Positions 23,893 to 36,797 of a stretch of 64,000 bases of DNA are shown in pieces. The translations under genes and the position numbers were made by a program. The notes beneath the pieces are model-generated. The model made no database searches. It was not told the DNA's origin and worked only from the letters and a program-made list of their open reading frames with translations. Every line of letters begins with the position of its first letter. Positions within the stretch are counted from its first letter, which is position 1. Origin of the DNA: Malus domestica (taxonomy: Eukaryota > Streptophyta > Magnoliopsida > Rosales > Rosaceae); the NCBI RefSeq assembly GCF_042453785.1, contig NC_091669.1:14243001-14307000 (forward strand). Reading direction: 5' to 3'.

Positions 23893-26364
23893 ATGCAACG
23901 GAGTGCAAGTAGTATACTTGATTTTATTCTTCTATTACTTCCACTATTTTGTATAAATAATGGTAAATATTTCTATCAAATATCACATGGAAAATTTTAG
24001 CAATTTACATGAAAATGAATTTACTGCTGCTATACCGGCTCGGTTCAGAAATACTAGCATATGCATGTGAATATTTTTTATTTTGTTTTTAAAATGGGAA
24101 GGAGAGAGTGGGAGAGAGTGGGATTGGAGAGAGATGTTTTTATTTATTAATATTATATATAATGCTAAAATTACATGCAGTGAGGCTTAATTACAAAATT
24201 ACAAAATTTGGTTTTGTGAAATTACATTATTATTATTTTTTAATTTAATTTTATTTAATTTTTATAATAGAAGACTAAATAATATTTTCACATCTTTTAA
24301 TTGACAAAGAGAATTCTATTAATATATAGTTTAGATATTCATAATAATAAAAAGTAAATTTACACATAAGATTTCGTTGAATATAAATTTATAAATCCAA
24401 AATTTTATTCATCTAAATTCATTTTCGAAAAAGCTTTGCCTTGGACTACAAACCAGCTCAATCCCATTCATAATCAATTTATTATTTTTTAAATAATGTT
24501 AAGAAGATCAAAATTTTAAATTAAATAATATAAATATTAATAACATATACATTATTTGATTTGCAAATTTAATTTAAAAATTTACTCGGCTATCGCATCC
24601 AAATCCGTGTATAGGCAAGTCCACACCTAGGGGTCCCACACCCACGTCTTTATAAAAGACACTTTTGTAGATTTGTCGTTTAGTTTTTCCGATGTTTGAT
24701 TCTTCATATTTCATGTTCTGGCTACAGGATTAGTGCTGGTACATGAACGAACCTCCTTCCCTTGTAATTAAAATTATACATTATATTATTGATCTTTATC
24801 TTTAACCCATTTAAGCGCATATTGAGGCAAACTTTATATGGGTTCATTATTTTTCTAAGGACCCCGTTTGTTGATTATTTTATAGTCGATTGAAAACAAC
24901 TGTCTTTGACAACTTCACCATATGCTCTTTATCTATGCATACATGATACATATATATCGAAAAAGCAATCAAGCCGTAGATTCTTTAGTTTCATCTGGGA
25001 AATAAAGTTATGCATCAGTTAATGGTGATCTATAATATTTCTCCTTCAATTTCAAACCTTACACATCCACAATGGTAAATTATGAGTTTCGGAAATTTTC
25101 CCTTATACCTGGCTAGGATTTGAATTCTTTTGGTTGACTGGGCTGTTTATATATAGGTAAAACAAATGATACACGTTAGTTTTATTACCATGGCTGACGG
25201 CTGGTCGCAGCTTATGAAGGTTATTTTCTTTAGAAGTCAACAAAGGCTTCGCAGGACGTGTGTTCTTCACACTCTTTCTTCTGATTAAATTTGACCAACA
25301 CAAACACAATGTTGCTTTTGTTGAGTTATGAAATTCACCCCAGCAGAAGCATGGACGTGATCAATTCTGCATGCACGCATGAATATAATAGAAAAATTAG
25401 ATTAAATTTAACAACAGCTCAAATTTTAATTAAATAAAAAATCTAAAAACAATAAAATAAAATAAAATAGAGAAACTGGACTAAATCCCACAGTAGCTCA
25501 AAATTTTGAAACTAGATCAAAATACGCCATATATTTTAACCTTCCACCCCTCTCAAATTCCCCAAGGGATAGGGGATTAAATCCCCCAAAACCCCTCCAC
25601 CCCATTCCAATACATTGGACTCTGGAGGAGCTTAGGCTAAAATCGACTAACCTAGTCCCTAGGCTATGTGATGCAAGACTGACATCAACTACAATTACAA
25701 ATTAATAAAAAATCATAAAAATTAATTAAAACACACAAAAATATAAAATAAAAAATATATATAAATATTTAACTATATTCTTTCACCTTACACCACATTT
25801 TAATATTTCCAAATACTTTTAACCAATCTTTTATTATCATCAGAAATTAAAAATAAAATTAGCTTCTATTATTTTATAAAAAAAATAATATTTTAATAAG
25901 AATTGTCTGGGCTATTCAATTTAGGGGTGGATATGCACTTGGATAGTTACTGTTCAATAAAGACAATTACCGTTTGTTTGGGGGGATTGAATTGTCTATT
26001 GCCCGAGGGCTTTGTAGGGGTGGAAATGCTCTTAGAGATAAGAGTTTGTCAAAGATGATTTTTAGAATATAACCTGGAAGGTTTTCAATATCTGAAAAAG
26101 ATTTTTCATTTTAATGCACCATGACATGTCACTTATAATAAACCCACAGGTTCTACCACTATTTACAAGAATGCCATCTTTATTGTCTATAGTGTAATCT
26201 CCACCATCAAAGTTTTAAAAATGTAACTGTAGATTCATTATCATCCATAAAGTAACCTCCATATTCATTGTCTAAAAATGCCGTCTTTATTGTCTATAAC
26301 TACCTAGTTTTTGTTTTTAGATTTTTTTTATAATATTTATTCAAATTTGATATTGTGTACAAAA
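23893..26364. other. AT-rich intergenic DNA, no gene seen
   Basis: No ORF with coding character was seen. 25540-26030 contains a C-rich segment (gggattaaatcccccaaaaccc) and a later GGGGTGG-type string that may be decayed MITE ends, but they could not be paired securely. Confidence 0.45.
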
Positions 26365-26595
26365 TGCCCTAATTTAGGTCCGATAGTTTCGGTACAGTTA
26401 ATATATTTGGTATGGTCAATTTGGTATGATTTGTATTTTTTACATTTCATTTCACTAGGTTTGATAAATTAGGTCCGATAGATTAGGTCTAATAAATTTG
26501 GTATGTTATATAGTCTAGGTAAGATCAATTTGGTGTGATCAATTTGGTACGATTTGTATTTTCTATATTTAATTTACTAGGTTCGATAGATTCGA

Positions 26596-26866
26596 TGTCA
26601 CATCCCAGTCCCGGCTCTGCCATAGCACGATATTGTCCGCTTTGAGCCCCGATCACGCCCTCACGGTTTTGTTTATGGGAACTTAGACAAGAACTTCTCA
26701 GTAGGTCACCCATCTTAGGAATGCTCTCGCCCGAACTCGCTTAACTTCGGAGTTCCGATGGAATTCGAAGCTAGTGAGTTCCCAAAATGCCTCATGCTAT
26801 AAGGAGGGGAACATGCACATATAAGGCACATCACCCCCTCTCCATTGGTCGATGTGGGATCTCACA
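26596..26866 (-). repeat. Cassandra LTR (3' in element orientation)
   Basis: A 271-bp copy. The 5S-like part lies at about 26690-26770 and carries substitutions relative to a canonical 5S gene, so it is not a functional rRNA gene. Confidence 0.9.
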
Positions 26867-26944
26867 ATCAACCCCACTTAAGGGAAATCCGGCATCCTTA
26901 CCGACACATCCGCACTGAACGGCAGAGTGGCTCTAATACCATTT

Positions 26945-27219
26945 TGTCACATCCAAGTCCTGGTTCCGCTATAGCACGATATTGTCTGCTTTGGGCCTCG
27001 ACCACGCCCTCACGATTTTGTTTCTGGGAACTCAAGCGAGAACTTCCCAGTGGGTCACCCATCCTAAGAATGCTCTCGCCCGTACTTGCTTAACTTCGGA
27101 ATTCCGATGGAATCTGAAGTCAGTGAGTGAGTTCCCAAAAACCCTCGTGCTATAGGGATGGGAGAATGCACATATAAGACACATCACCCTCTCTCTGTTG
27201 GTCGATATGAGATCTCACA
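26945..27219 (-). repeat. Cassandra LTR (5' in element orientation)
   Basis: A 275-bp copy, diverged from its partner at many positions (for example caagtcctggttcc against cagtcccggctctg), so the element is not recent. Confidence 0.9.
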
Positions 27220-27779
27220 TTTGGTACGATCAATTTGGTACAGTTTGTATTTTTGATGTTTTAGTTATTAGGTCCGATATATTCGATAAGGTCAATTTGG
27301 TACAATTTGTATTTTTAATGTTTTAGTTCATTAGGTCCCATTGGTATTTTTTATGTTTTAGATTATTAGGTCTGATAATTTTTGCATTATTGATTCGTTA
27401 GGCTTTATAATTAATTATGATTTACAAAATGCTTTTTTTTTGGTGTTTGAATTTCTTTAAAGGGTAATATAGGTAAACTAAAATAAAAAAATTTAAATCT
27501 GACATGAAATATATAAACTAACGTGGAATACGAGTCAAAAGACTATTTTTAATTTTTCTTCTTACACACGGTATTAATAAAAACATAATATTTTTTTTAG
27601 GTTAAAATGAAATTTTCTAAAGAATTTATGTATTTATTTACCAAAATTGCTTCGTGAATCGAAACATGCATGCACTTGATTTGTGAAACTCGTGCGTTGA
27701 AGGAAAGGTCATTGAAACATACCTATTGTCCAGTCAAGAAAAGTTAGGTTAAGCCTTATATACATGCATGTGTTTCTAA

Positions 27780-27945
27780 ACTTTTTTTTTTCTTTTTTTT
27801 TTTTTAAATTTTTTTTAAGAGAAAGAACTAGTGGCAAGCTACGATTATTCACTTCTTTTGGGTCCGGAAAGGTTATGGGAAATTTCACTCTGCCCGTATT
27901 CACAATCAAGCATCGGAGCATCGAACCCGAAACCTTCCACATTTT
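27780..27945 (-). repeat. Possible SINE with B box and A-rich tail
   Basis: On the minus strand GGGTTCGATGCTCC resembles a pol III B box. The sequence ends in a long A-rich tail (the T-run at 27780-27820 on the plus strand). No A box or target duplication was identified. Confidence 0.4.
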
Positions 27946-28555
27946 TTTGTTTCTAATTTAATGTAAAAGGACGGTGAAGGTAATAATCATGCAAAGTTTT
28001 GGTACCTATAGGCTATAATCTTGAAAATCCACCATCCCTACAGAAATAATTAAGTAAATTACCTCTAATATATGAATTAATAATTAAATCCAAATATAAA
28101 TTGAGACCTCAGTGTCATCCCTTAAATATCAATCTCACTTATGAAACTGCAAAAGTTGTGGCTTTTACATGTACAAGAAAACTTTAGGAGTACAGCGACT
28201 GAATCATTATTTAGCCTTTTCCCCTCAAATTTTGTAAATCCTACCAATTAGCAATATCCTCTTGAAATTTAGAGTCAATCAAGTATTTGTTGTTGTTTAT
28301 GAAATATTGTTTGATTTCTCACATGTAACGAGTCATTCGTCGTTACATGCGAATTTTACATTTGGTTGCATATAAAAACAAGCTCATAAAATCAGAACAT
28401 AATCTGTTTTTTCTATAGACATGTCAAATTATAATTTCTACAGAATGAATAACGCCTTACATACCAAGTCAAAAATGTATGTTTGACAAATAATATATAT
28501 ATACTATCAGGTATTCTGTGTCAATAAGTTGGGAAAATACTTTGATTAAAATTTA

Positions 28556-28676
28556 CAGAATTGTTATTGGCACTCAAAAATTTTCATTCAACACTCCAAA
28601 CTTTCTACATTTAGAAAGAAAAATACACTTGTGAGAAGTGCAAACTGAAAATTTTGGAGTGCTAATAACAATTTCT
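28556..28676. mobile_element. Small hAT-like MITE, 121 bp
   Basis: AGAATTGTTATTGGCACTC and its inverted partner GAGTGCTAATAACAATTTCT form the ends. An exact 8-bp duplication AAAATTTA (28548-28555, 28677-28684) flanks it. Confidence 0.85.
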
Positions 28677-28744
28677 AAAATTTATATACACAACTGTCTG
28701 TGGGGAGTTCAACCCCCCTCCCCCCGCCGAGATTACCAAAAAAA

Positions 28745-29255
28745 AAAAAAAAAACAAAAGAGAAAATTGAAAATTGTAGCAATGATCCTTTACCTTTAAC
28801 CCAATTAGGGGAATGATCCATCAAAATAAAAATTCATGACCATTGGTCCCTTAACTCATCAAAACGTATAGCTATGGTCTTTTTTGTCAATTTTACTGGA
28901 ATTTCGTCAAAATAACTCATGTTGAAAAGATCATTGCTACAATTGAGTTAAAATTGAGAGATCATTGCTCCAATTGAGTTAAAGTTGAGGGATATTTCTC
29001 TAATTGGGTTAAAGATGAGGGACCATTGTTACAATTTTTTTTTTCATTTGGTTTTTTATATTTGCCCCTTGATTCAGTCTCACGTGCATGACACGCGACT
29101 CATTTTGATTGAAGTTTTAACAGAGTTGATGAAAAAGACCATAGTTGCACGTTTTAATGAGTTAATGAACCAATGATCATGAAATTTTAGTTGATGGACT
29201 ATTGTTCTAATTGAACTAAAGTTGATGAATCATTGCTGCAATTTCTTCAAAAATA
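28745..29255. repeat. Repeat of the 'atcattgctacaattgagtt' kind
   Basis: ATCATTGCTACAATT-type strings recur in direct orientation at about 28931, 28970 and 29015. They also occur inverted near 28775 (TTGTAGCAATGATC) and again near 29230. It looks like a decayed foldback or tandem element, but the boundaries are unclear. Confidence 0.5.
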
Positions 29256-30138
29256 AAATAAAATAAAATTATATACAGAATGCCCAAATTCCTCCACATT
29301 CCACAAGTAGGTGTGACATCATCTGAGGTTCTTAATGGCCAAATTTTAATTTGTCAATAGAAAACTGAAAAAGGTGAAAAGTGGCAATAACTAATGCCAA
29401 TTAGCTAGACATTTTTGCCAAGTTCCGGACTATCCATATCTGCATTTTGCAATATTTCCTAACCACCAATATGCATTAAAGCATCATTTGCGCTCTCATT
29501 AGTACATTCTTAAGAGTTAAGATACACTCACACCTACTACCTATAAGAGTTTCAACCCTAATCCTTCATTACCTCTAAATATCAAGTAACAAATAAAGAA
29601 TACGCACTCCATTTCTCTGCATCTACTTTTTGTGCATATTATTATCTGTCATTTACACTCTTTTATGAATAACTTTAAACGATGACTTAGGTATGTAACT
29701 AATAAGGGTTATCAATTCATATACAATGGTGTGCGAATTATTGACATAAAAAAACTTTCAGTTTATTTAGAAATTATGTACATATAACTCATGTAATTAG
29801 GATAAGATCATTTTGAAAATGTGCGGTAGGATAATCGCACAAGTGATTAGCTACAACTTGTGATGTCAAGTCATAAAATAAATGATTATTTTCATGATTT
29901 ATCATTACCTAGTACATTTGTTAATGTAGTTGAATGTGACTGAAAATACTTGAAGATACCACAAGTTGAATGTGAGTAAATGTCATAGAATGAAATCATT
30001 TTTCATTCTTTACGAACGAATTAAACACTTCTTATGAAATTGTTTTATCCTATTACCTTAATTAATACAATGTCGAAATTATGCTTTCGATAAAAAATAT
30101 GCGTCAACGACTAATACAAACGCACAAATAATACATTC

Positions 30139-30196
30139 ACCTCTCCCAGACCCTGCGTCAAGCGGGAGCCTTGTGCACTGGGTACGACCTTTATAC
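30139..30196 (+). repeat. SINE 3'-part fragment
   Basis: AGACCCTGCGTCAAGCGGG and TTGTGCACTGGGTACGACC resemble the conserved 3' region of a widespread plant SINE family. The tRNA-related head is missing. Confidence 0.4.
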
Positions 30197-30458
30197 AATG
30201 CACAAATAATACACCATTAGTTATGATCATTTTTTTCACCTTCATAACCTGCAATTCATCATAAATCTCAATAGTTCATCTGCCTCTCTTGTTTCTTATT
30301 TTTGTATTATCTTGGACGGCCAAAGAAAGCAGTAAATTCAACCACCACAGAAGGGCATTCTGGGCAACAAAAGCAGCAGTATCTGCAAATCTCCGAATTA
30401 ACCAAGGACAAAATGGTAAAACCATCACCGTCGTTAGCCGTTTCCCGCAAGGAAAAAT

Positions 30459-30468
30459 ATATATAAAA
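30459..30468 (+). promoter_or_regulatory. Putative TATA box of the ERF gene
   Basis: TATATATAAA lies about 190 bases before the start codon, leaving room for a leader of about 150-160 bases that contains the TA/CT microsatellite. Assigned by position and sequence only. Confidence 0.5.
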
Positions 30469-30513
30469 CCTTAATCCCCTCATTTCATTCAGCAGAACTA
30501 ACGAAAGCTTTTC

Positions 30514-30547
30514 TATATATATATATCTCTCTCTCTCTCTCTCTCTC
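30514..30547. repeat. (TA)n(CT)n microsatellite in the ERF 5' leader
   Basis: A TA run of six units is followed by a CT run of about ten units, roughly 105 bases before the ATG. CT runs in leaders are common in plants and are often length-variable. Confidence 0.9.
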
Positions 30548-30650
30548 GATTCTCTTTCAAAGCACTAAAACCAGTCGAATCAAACTTTTTTCTGTGAAAA
30601 TCCCTTTTCCGATACCCTTTTCTGCTGCAAGTCCGCTGTGAAACAGCAAA

Positions 30651-32840
30651 ATGTGTGGAGGTGCTATTATTTCCGATTTCATAGCGCCGGTACGGTCCCG
30701 CCGGCTCACGGCCGACTACCTCTGGCCGGATCTCAAAAAACCCAGTTCTGGGAAGCGGCTCTCGAAGCCTCTGAAGTCCGAAATCGTTGACTTGGACGAC
30801 GACTTCGAGGCTGATTTCCAGGAGTTCAAGGACGAGTCCGATGTGGACGAGGACGATGAAATGGTTGATTCCAAGCCCTCTGCTTTCTCTGCCGGAAACC
30901 CCTCTTTTGCTCGTGGTAAAAATCTCCTATTTTCTCCCCTTTTGTTGTATTTTGTGTGTGTATATGCATGTCTTTGTTTTCATTTATTTATTTAAGGAGT
31001 GGATTTAAGTTAGAATGGTTATTTGTAAATTGTAATTGTTGCTTTATTTTATCTACTTGGAAATTTTGTGGTTTTAGATTGAATAGATATTCTGGGTGAG
31101 CACTTTTTCGTAGATAAATTATAAAGTTTTAATCTTGCTTATTAATTATATGTGCGCGCGATATTGATTTGATTTAGTTCTTGTGTGTTTTAATCTGAGG
31201 AAAATCTTGCTTATTAATTATATCTGCGCGCGATATTGATTTGATTTAGTTTTTGTGTGTTTTAATCTGAGGAATTTGTTGAAGTTGGTAGAAAGATCTT
31301 GGTAAATTCTTAAGTTCTTGTCTGTTTTAATCTGAGGAATTTGCGAGATTGATTTAATATTGTATGAGTTTCCTCAGTTAAATTCTTAATTAATTTTGGA
31401 ATCATCAATCTAGTTTTTCATTGTTCTTTAATTAATTTTTATAGAAAGTTTATAAAACTTTGATAGTTTTCTCTATGGTAATAATGGATTCATTGTAATT
31501 TATGAAAGACCAAGCTCAGATCCAGAGCGAAATGAAATTTCTAAGCAAGTTGAGAATATGAATTTATTGATCAATAATAATAATTTTTTTCTTCAATATA
31601 ATTTTTGTGTTAACATCTACTTGTTTCTTAATATGTTCTTTAATTTGCTACCTATCTCGTGTGATGATCATGCTTGTAACGACATGGAGATCAAAGTTTT
31701 TCGCTCCGTGTCTTTAGGATATTTTAGAGATCACATCTACGAGTTTCTGCTATTTGATAAATTATTATGCTATAAAACTTGATTACTATGGAGCTCGTCG
31801 TAGACTATTGTGGTATTGAACTCAGCTTTATGTTTATGTTAATTCCTGTTAGTTTTTCTCACCATATTTTAAACAGATTTGTGATGTTTTCTTGATGCAC
31901 GTTTTTGCTTGTGTTTAATATTTTTTCTCTTTTCAATCTTGAAGGTTCTACCGCTGTGAAATCTGTGGAGTTTGATGGGCAAGCTGAGAAATCTGCAAAG
32001 AGAAAAAGGAAGAACCAGTACAGGGGAATTCGCCAGCGCCCATGGGGTAAGTGGGCTGCAGAGATCCGAGACCCAAGGAAAGGGGTTCGGGTTTGGCTTG
32101 GAACATTCAACACTGCAGAAGAAGCTGCAAGGGCGTATGATGCCGAGGCACGTAGAATTCGCGGCAAGAAAGCGAAGGTTAATTTCCCTGAAGAAACTCC
32201 TTGTGCTTCTGCAAAGCGTTCCATCAAGGAAAATCCTCAGAAATTGATAGCCAAGACAAACTTGAATGGCACTCAGTCTAATCCGAACCAGAATTTCAAT
32301 TTTGTGAACGACTCAAGTGAGGACTACTACAGTGCTCTGGGTTTTCTGGATGAAAAGCCAACAATGAATAACTTTCGATATATGTCCACCTTCCCTGCCA
32401 ATGAAGATGTTGCACTGAAATCCTCTGTTCCATCAGAAAATGCCCCTTTTTATTTCAGTTCCGATCAGGGAAGCAACTCCTTTGATTGTTCTGACTTTGG
32501 CTGGGGAGAACAAGGCTCGAAGACTCCAGAAATCTCATCCGTTATTTCATCTGTTATGGAAGAAAGTGATAACTCACCGTTTCTGGAGGATTCTAACCCA
32601 ACAAAGAAGATGAAGCCTAACTCACAGGATCTGGAGCCTCCTGAGGATAATTCGGGAAAGACACTGTCTGATGAGCTCTCAGCTTTTGAGATGAAGTACT
32701 TTCAGACCCCATATCTCGATGAGAGCTGGGATGCTTCAGTGGACGCGTTCCTCAACGGTGACGCTACTCAGGATGGTGGTAATCCAATGGACCTTTGGAG
32801 CTTTGATGATCTGCCCGCAATTGTTGGGGGAGTTTTTTAA
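30651..32840 (+). CDS. Group VII ERF transcription factor (RAP2.12-like), two exons
   Basis: Exons 30651-30915 and 31945-32840 join across a 1029-bp intron (CGTG|GTAAAA ... TTGAAG|GTTC) to give 386 residues. The protein starts [10 protein letters not shown], the group VII signature whose Cys2 is, in known members, exposed by Met removal and oxidised by plant cysteine oxidases, leading to oxygen-dependent degradation. An acidic stretch ([13 protein letters not shown], about 46-58) follows, then a basic KRKRK patch (107-111), then one AP2/ERF DNA-binding domain (about 113-170: [36 protein letters not shown]). The C-terminus [11 protein letters not shown] resembles the RAP2.12-type activation motif. 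It should act in the nucleus on hypoxia-responsive promoters; this role is inferred from the family. No defect is visible. The start is fixed by the MCGG motif. Confidence 0.95.
31132..31272. repeat. ~70-bp tandem duplication in the ERF intron
   Basis: Two adjacent units run from aatcttgcttattaatta through GCGCGCGATATTG to tgttttaatctgagg, with few differences. A truncated third unit (ctgttttaatctgagg) follows at about 31322. Confidence 0.85.
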
Positions 32841-32875
32841 GCGATGAACCTTTCCCCACCTTTCTAGTTTATGTA

Positions 32876-32881
32876 AATAAA
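32876..32881 (+). terminator. Poly(A) signal of the ERF gene
   Basis: AATAAA lies 36 bases after the stop codon, in an AT-rich context. A plausible near-upstream polyadenylation element. Confidence 0.5.
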
Positions 32882-35754
32882 GCTACATGTTAGTGAGTTT
32901 TTCAGTCCTCTGTGAGCTTCTACATTGTTTCATTATTGGTCTCGTGTTCGCTCCCATTTTATCCAGAAAGAGTTGTCGGGTTGGAGTGCAACTGTGTAGG
33001 CTGTTGAACATGCATAAGGCCTGTGCGGGGAGTATTTTAAGCCGTAGCTAATGTCATATGGAGAGCGTGTAGGTATTAGGTTTACTTTCACCTCCAAAGA
33101 GCTTGAACTTGTGGTTTCTCAACTTTGATGTTTGTATTGATGAAATTGTGTGAGCTATGATGGAATGCTGAAACCTCATAAATCTGTACTTGTTTAAATT
33201 TATTCAGGTCTTTCATTTTACAAGAGGCCGTCAGATTTTGCATTGCTTATTTATTAGCCGTGGTATTTAGTTCAATGTATTATTGACTTTGTCTTTGGAG
33301 AGAGAGAGAGAGAGAGAGAGATCTTTATGTCGTTTTTTTCAAAGATGTATGTATCTGGTGCAGATGACATTAGCTTATTGCAAGTGGCATGGAATTGGTT
33401 GTACCGTCCAGGTTTTATGGTTTAACAAATGCATGCATGTCTGCCACTTGTTTCTCTCTATCGTGATGGGTAAATTGACCGTCACGTGGTGGTGCCATAG
33501 TCACGTAATTTGTAAGGTAGTCGGGTCTAACTGTTTTATTACCACATTCCGTTTGTCTTTCTCATCACATGAGCTATATCATTCTTTCACTACCTTCGTC
33601 TTTGCTATCTTTCTCATCACGATAATTTTTCACTGTTTGATTACCTCCCTCTCTTTGTTGTAACTGATTCATTACCTCTCTCTCTCTCCTCCCTGTCATC
33701 ATGCGACCACTCACATGATTAGAGATATTGAGGAGATATTGAGACGGTTACACACAAGATTTTGCCGCTTGTAGGGCTCTCCAGACCCAAAATGTGCCTC
33801 GGAAGCTGGACCCTCAGCCTGCCTCATCCATTAGCAGCAAAGAAATAGACAAATCCATAGGGTACTGGGGGAAGGGAGGGTCCTTATTGCAGGGGCAGCT
33901 GTGATTGTTCTTGTTCTCTCATTTGCTAAAGGTGGAAGCAAAAGCATGGCAGAACAGAAGCATCATTGCAGCACCTTTCCTCCTGTGCTCACAAGGGCGA
34001 CTTTAGCCATTACTCACATGTTTATGTGCAGAAGAACCTACAACCAGGGCAAGAACCAATGGGGATTAGGTGGAGGGACCAATGGGGGCTGCTTGTGCCT
34101 TCAATTTTGACCACAAAAATGTGGGTTTGTATTAGTGTTATTGTAATAAGGGATGTTTAGGGGGTTTTCTAATTGTTAGCTAGAATACAAGGGAAGTTGA
34201 ACCTAACACACCTACCTCATTTGCCCTGTGAAGCTTTGATGATAAACCAAGTGCAATTCACCTAACCTTATGAGTGTTCCAGAGCCATCACAATCTCATA
34301 TCAAATAAACATTAATTGAAGAGAAAGATTGTTCCAATGTTTCATGCAGGAGATTCGACCTTATCAACGGGATACATTATTATGTGAGTATCTTATTTAT
34401 CACATAATCGGATTAACTACATATTGATTTAATGTCACATTTACGAGAGATTTTATCTTATCCATTCTTATTTGAATGTCTCACTCATCATAGGATCAGG
34501 TTAATCTTTGTATACTGATAAGCGAGCTCACTAGTGAGACACTTAGCTAGGGATATATTCTAGTGATACTCAAGATTTCCCTACATTGACATTTGGTGGA
34601 TTTCAAAATTCTACCCTAACCCTAACTAGCGAGACTGAGAAGCTAAAAATGTTGAGACTATAAAGATTGATGGGCTAAGTACAGAAACCCAAGGAAAAAC
34701 GATTATCTTTGAATCACGTAACCAATGTTACCACTTACGCATGAAGTGCGGGTCAAGCTAATGCTGAGTGTGGAATAAGGCATTGTTAGACTACATGTTT
34801 GTCTCTCCATTTCCCATGGGGAGGGAAAAGGTGAAACGGATCATCACTATATAAGCAATCAATCAACTTGAGTAAAGGTACAAAAACATAACCTCTTATT
34901 GACGTAAGCTGTTCTGCAAACACTAACTTGAGCGTTAGAGTGTCTTTTTCGTAGGTAAAACCCACCCTCCTCTTTTCCCTTTTTAAATTCACATTCAAAA
35001 AGCTAATACATGAACTATAAGAACCTTGTCAATAACCTGTAAAAGCATTTCTTTTTGTAAGAAATCCTGCTCCAACATAGATGATATTTCCTATACACTG
35101 TTTGGTGGGAGGAAAATGTTTGGAGCCATGGTATTTGACCAAAGAAGGGAGGCAAAAAAAAGACACCAAATTCCTCCTTCATGTACAAGTAGTACCATTT
35201 AACAATCATAAAACAAACACAAAATAGTGCAGTCAATTAGCCTAAGCTAACATCATGATCTTCCATGGATGTTTCACAAAAAAAAATTCGGACTATTTAT
35301 GTTTCCAAAAACTGTGCCGCGCATATTCTTTCAAAAGTTCCCACTTTTTCTCCTCCTCGATGGTATGACTATCAAATTATTAGATAGATGGGTCAAAAAC
35401 TCCATTCTTATTAACTACCACATGCACAAACAGATGTGGAGTTTTATCATAAAGGTCGTCTTGGTGATATTAAGGATGGAAACTCTCGTATATTAATTGT
35501 ATATTATTGTCTATGACTGATGTGAAATCCTATTCTCCAACAATGATATGGTTTCTTTTACTTTGTAAAATTTGGTATGATATTTATGTGCATCAAATTG
35601 TGTTTTTTTGTTCAATCGTAAATTCGAATTTGAATCATCTTTGAATATTTGGAAGAGTAGTTTCATTAGAATCAATCAGAACTAGTTTGAATACAAATTG
35701 CTTGCACAAACAGGTAGGAATATTCCTATTGAGTTTGACATTAATTCATTTACG
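32882..35754. other. Intergenic stretch downstream of the ERF gene
   Basis: It contains a (GA)12 microsatellite at 33298-33321. Several short ORFs (33283-33663, 33901-34160, 34786-35236) have no domain, splice structure or codon pattern supporting a gene. Part of 32882-33250 is likely ERF 3' UTR or distal sequence. Confidence 0.5.
33298..33321. repeat. (GA)12 microsatellite
   Basis: Twelve uninterrupted GA units. Confidence 0.95.
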
Positions 35755-35898
35755 GTGGTGCTGTCTACACATATATTTTTACCTCTGACACATCTCTCTT
35801 AATTTTCGACCATCGGATTTGAATGAATTGCAGAAGATAATGGACAAAAATTAACAAGATGTGTAAGAAGTAAAAAGGAACGTGTGAATAGCACTACC
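35755..35898. mobile_element. MULE-like MITE family M2, older copy
   Basis: The ends GTGGTGCTGTCTACACA and GTGTGAATAGCACTACC are imperfect inverted repeats. The arms contain tttttacctct / agaagtaaaaagg, shared with the complete copy at 47025-47171. No clear target duplication was found. Confidence 0.65.
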
Positions 35899-36797
35899 TT
35901 GGTTTACTGTATATGTTGTTGGAACTTTGCCTATGTGGGTTTGGTAAGCATTCACATGTCCCATCAAACTGCATCATCTCATTCTATGGTCTTTACATCT
36001 TTTGGTCCTTCTCAAACATAGGGATCACCTAACCTAATCAACTATTCTTTAAAACCAATCAAAGACCGAGATTGATGTTGTTTGATGGGTTTGTTCACCA
36101 ATTAGGTAATACGTACTCATTCTTTTGTGGCTGGCTTTTTGCAAAACTCACATGGCACATTCACCTTTGTTTCTTGTCCCTTTGGAGACATTGATGTCTA
36201 CTTTATGAAATTTGAATATTTCTTATGGATGCATAATCTTCAAAAGAGTAATGTTCATTTGCAAACCTATTTTGTTAGATGAATAATCTTACCGCGGACA
36301 ACTATAAATTAAAATTCACACATTACGACAAAAGAACATTGTTCAGCATGAAGATATTCAACTTTTTGTTTGGGCCAAGAAAATATTCAACAATTAATCA
36401 TGCATATTTTACATTATTAGCTAATACCCAAATTGAATTTGGGGTGACAATCTCAAAATCTCACTCCTCTCCGGTTATTTGCCTTTTGCCAAAACGCAAG
36501 GATGATTAGGTCCTCCTCCGTCTGTGAAAACCCACATTTGTAATTAGATGCTATGATATTAGGGCGCATCTTTACATAAACAACCAAATGATAGTAAGTA
36601 GCTAGCTAGCTTACTGATTATATATAACAAGGTGAATTAGGAAATCGAGATCAGGGTCACAATTTTAAATTAAGCAGACTTTTGACCAACTCTTTAGAGA
36701 TAATTTGGGAATTCTATATACGTGTAAAATGTATTTTTATTTATTTATTATGATTCTTTTTAAGACAAAGTCAAATGTACATGTGTGCTTTATTTAA

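Larger units (their letters stand above)
26596..27219 (-). mobile_element. Cassandra-type TRIM with 5S-like LTRs (624 bp)
   Basis: Two direct repeats, 26596-26866 and 26945-27219, both start TGTCACATCC and end CTCACA. They enclose only 78 bp. GCTCTAATACCA at 26930-26941 is, on the minus strand, TGGTATTAGAGC, one base from the usual initiator-Met primer site. CAACCCCACTTAAGG next to the first repeat is an antisense polypurine tract. Each LTR contains, on the minus strand, 5S rRNA-like sequence (CTCCGAAGTTAAGCG, GGGCGAGAG, GATGGGTGACC), the hallmark of Cassandra. No coding capacity; no target duplication was seen. Confidence 0.93.
26365..27400. repeat. Degenerate tandem repeat split by Cassandra
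   Basis: Outside the Cassandra insertion, units of roughly 90-110 bp recur with the order ttaggtccgata, gatcaatttggta, cgatttgtattttt, atgttttagtt. At least two and a half units lie on each side. Copies are diverged and no coding frame runs through. Confidence 0.65.

Noticed and set aside
26690..26775. 5S rRNA-like sequence as a functional 5S gene
   Set aside because: It is antisense, diverged from the canonical sequence, lacks the outer parts of the gene, and occurs twice within the two LTRs of a Cassandra element.
33283..33663. 126-codon ORF
   Set aside because: It begins in a (GA)n microsatellite, has no domain or splice context, and its composition matches the surrounding non-coding DNA.
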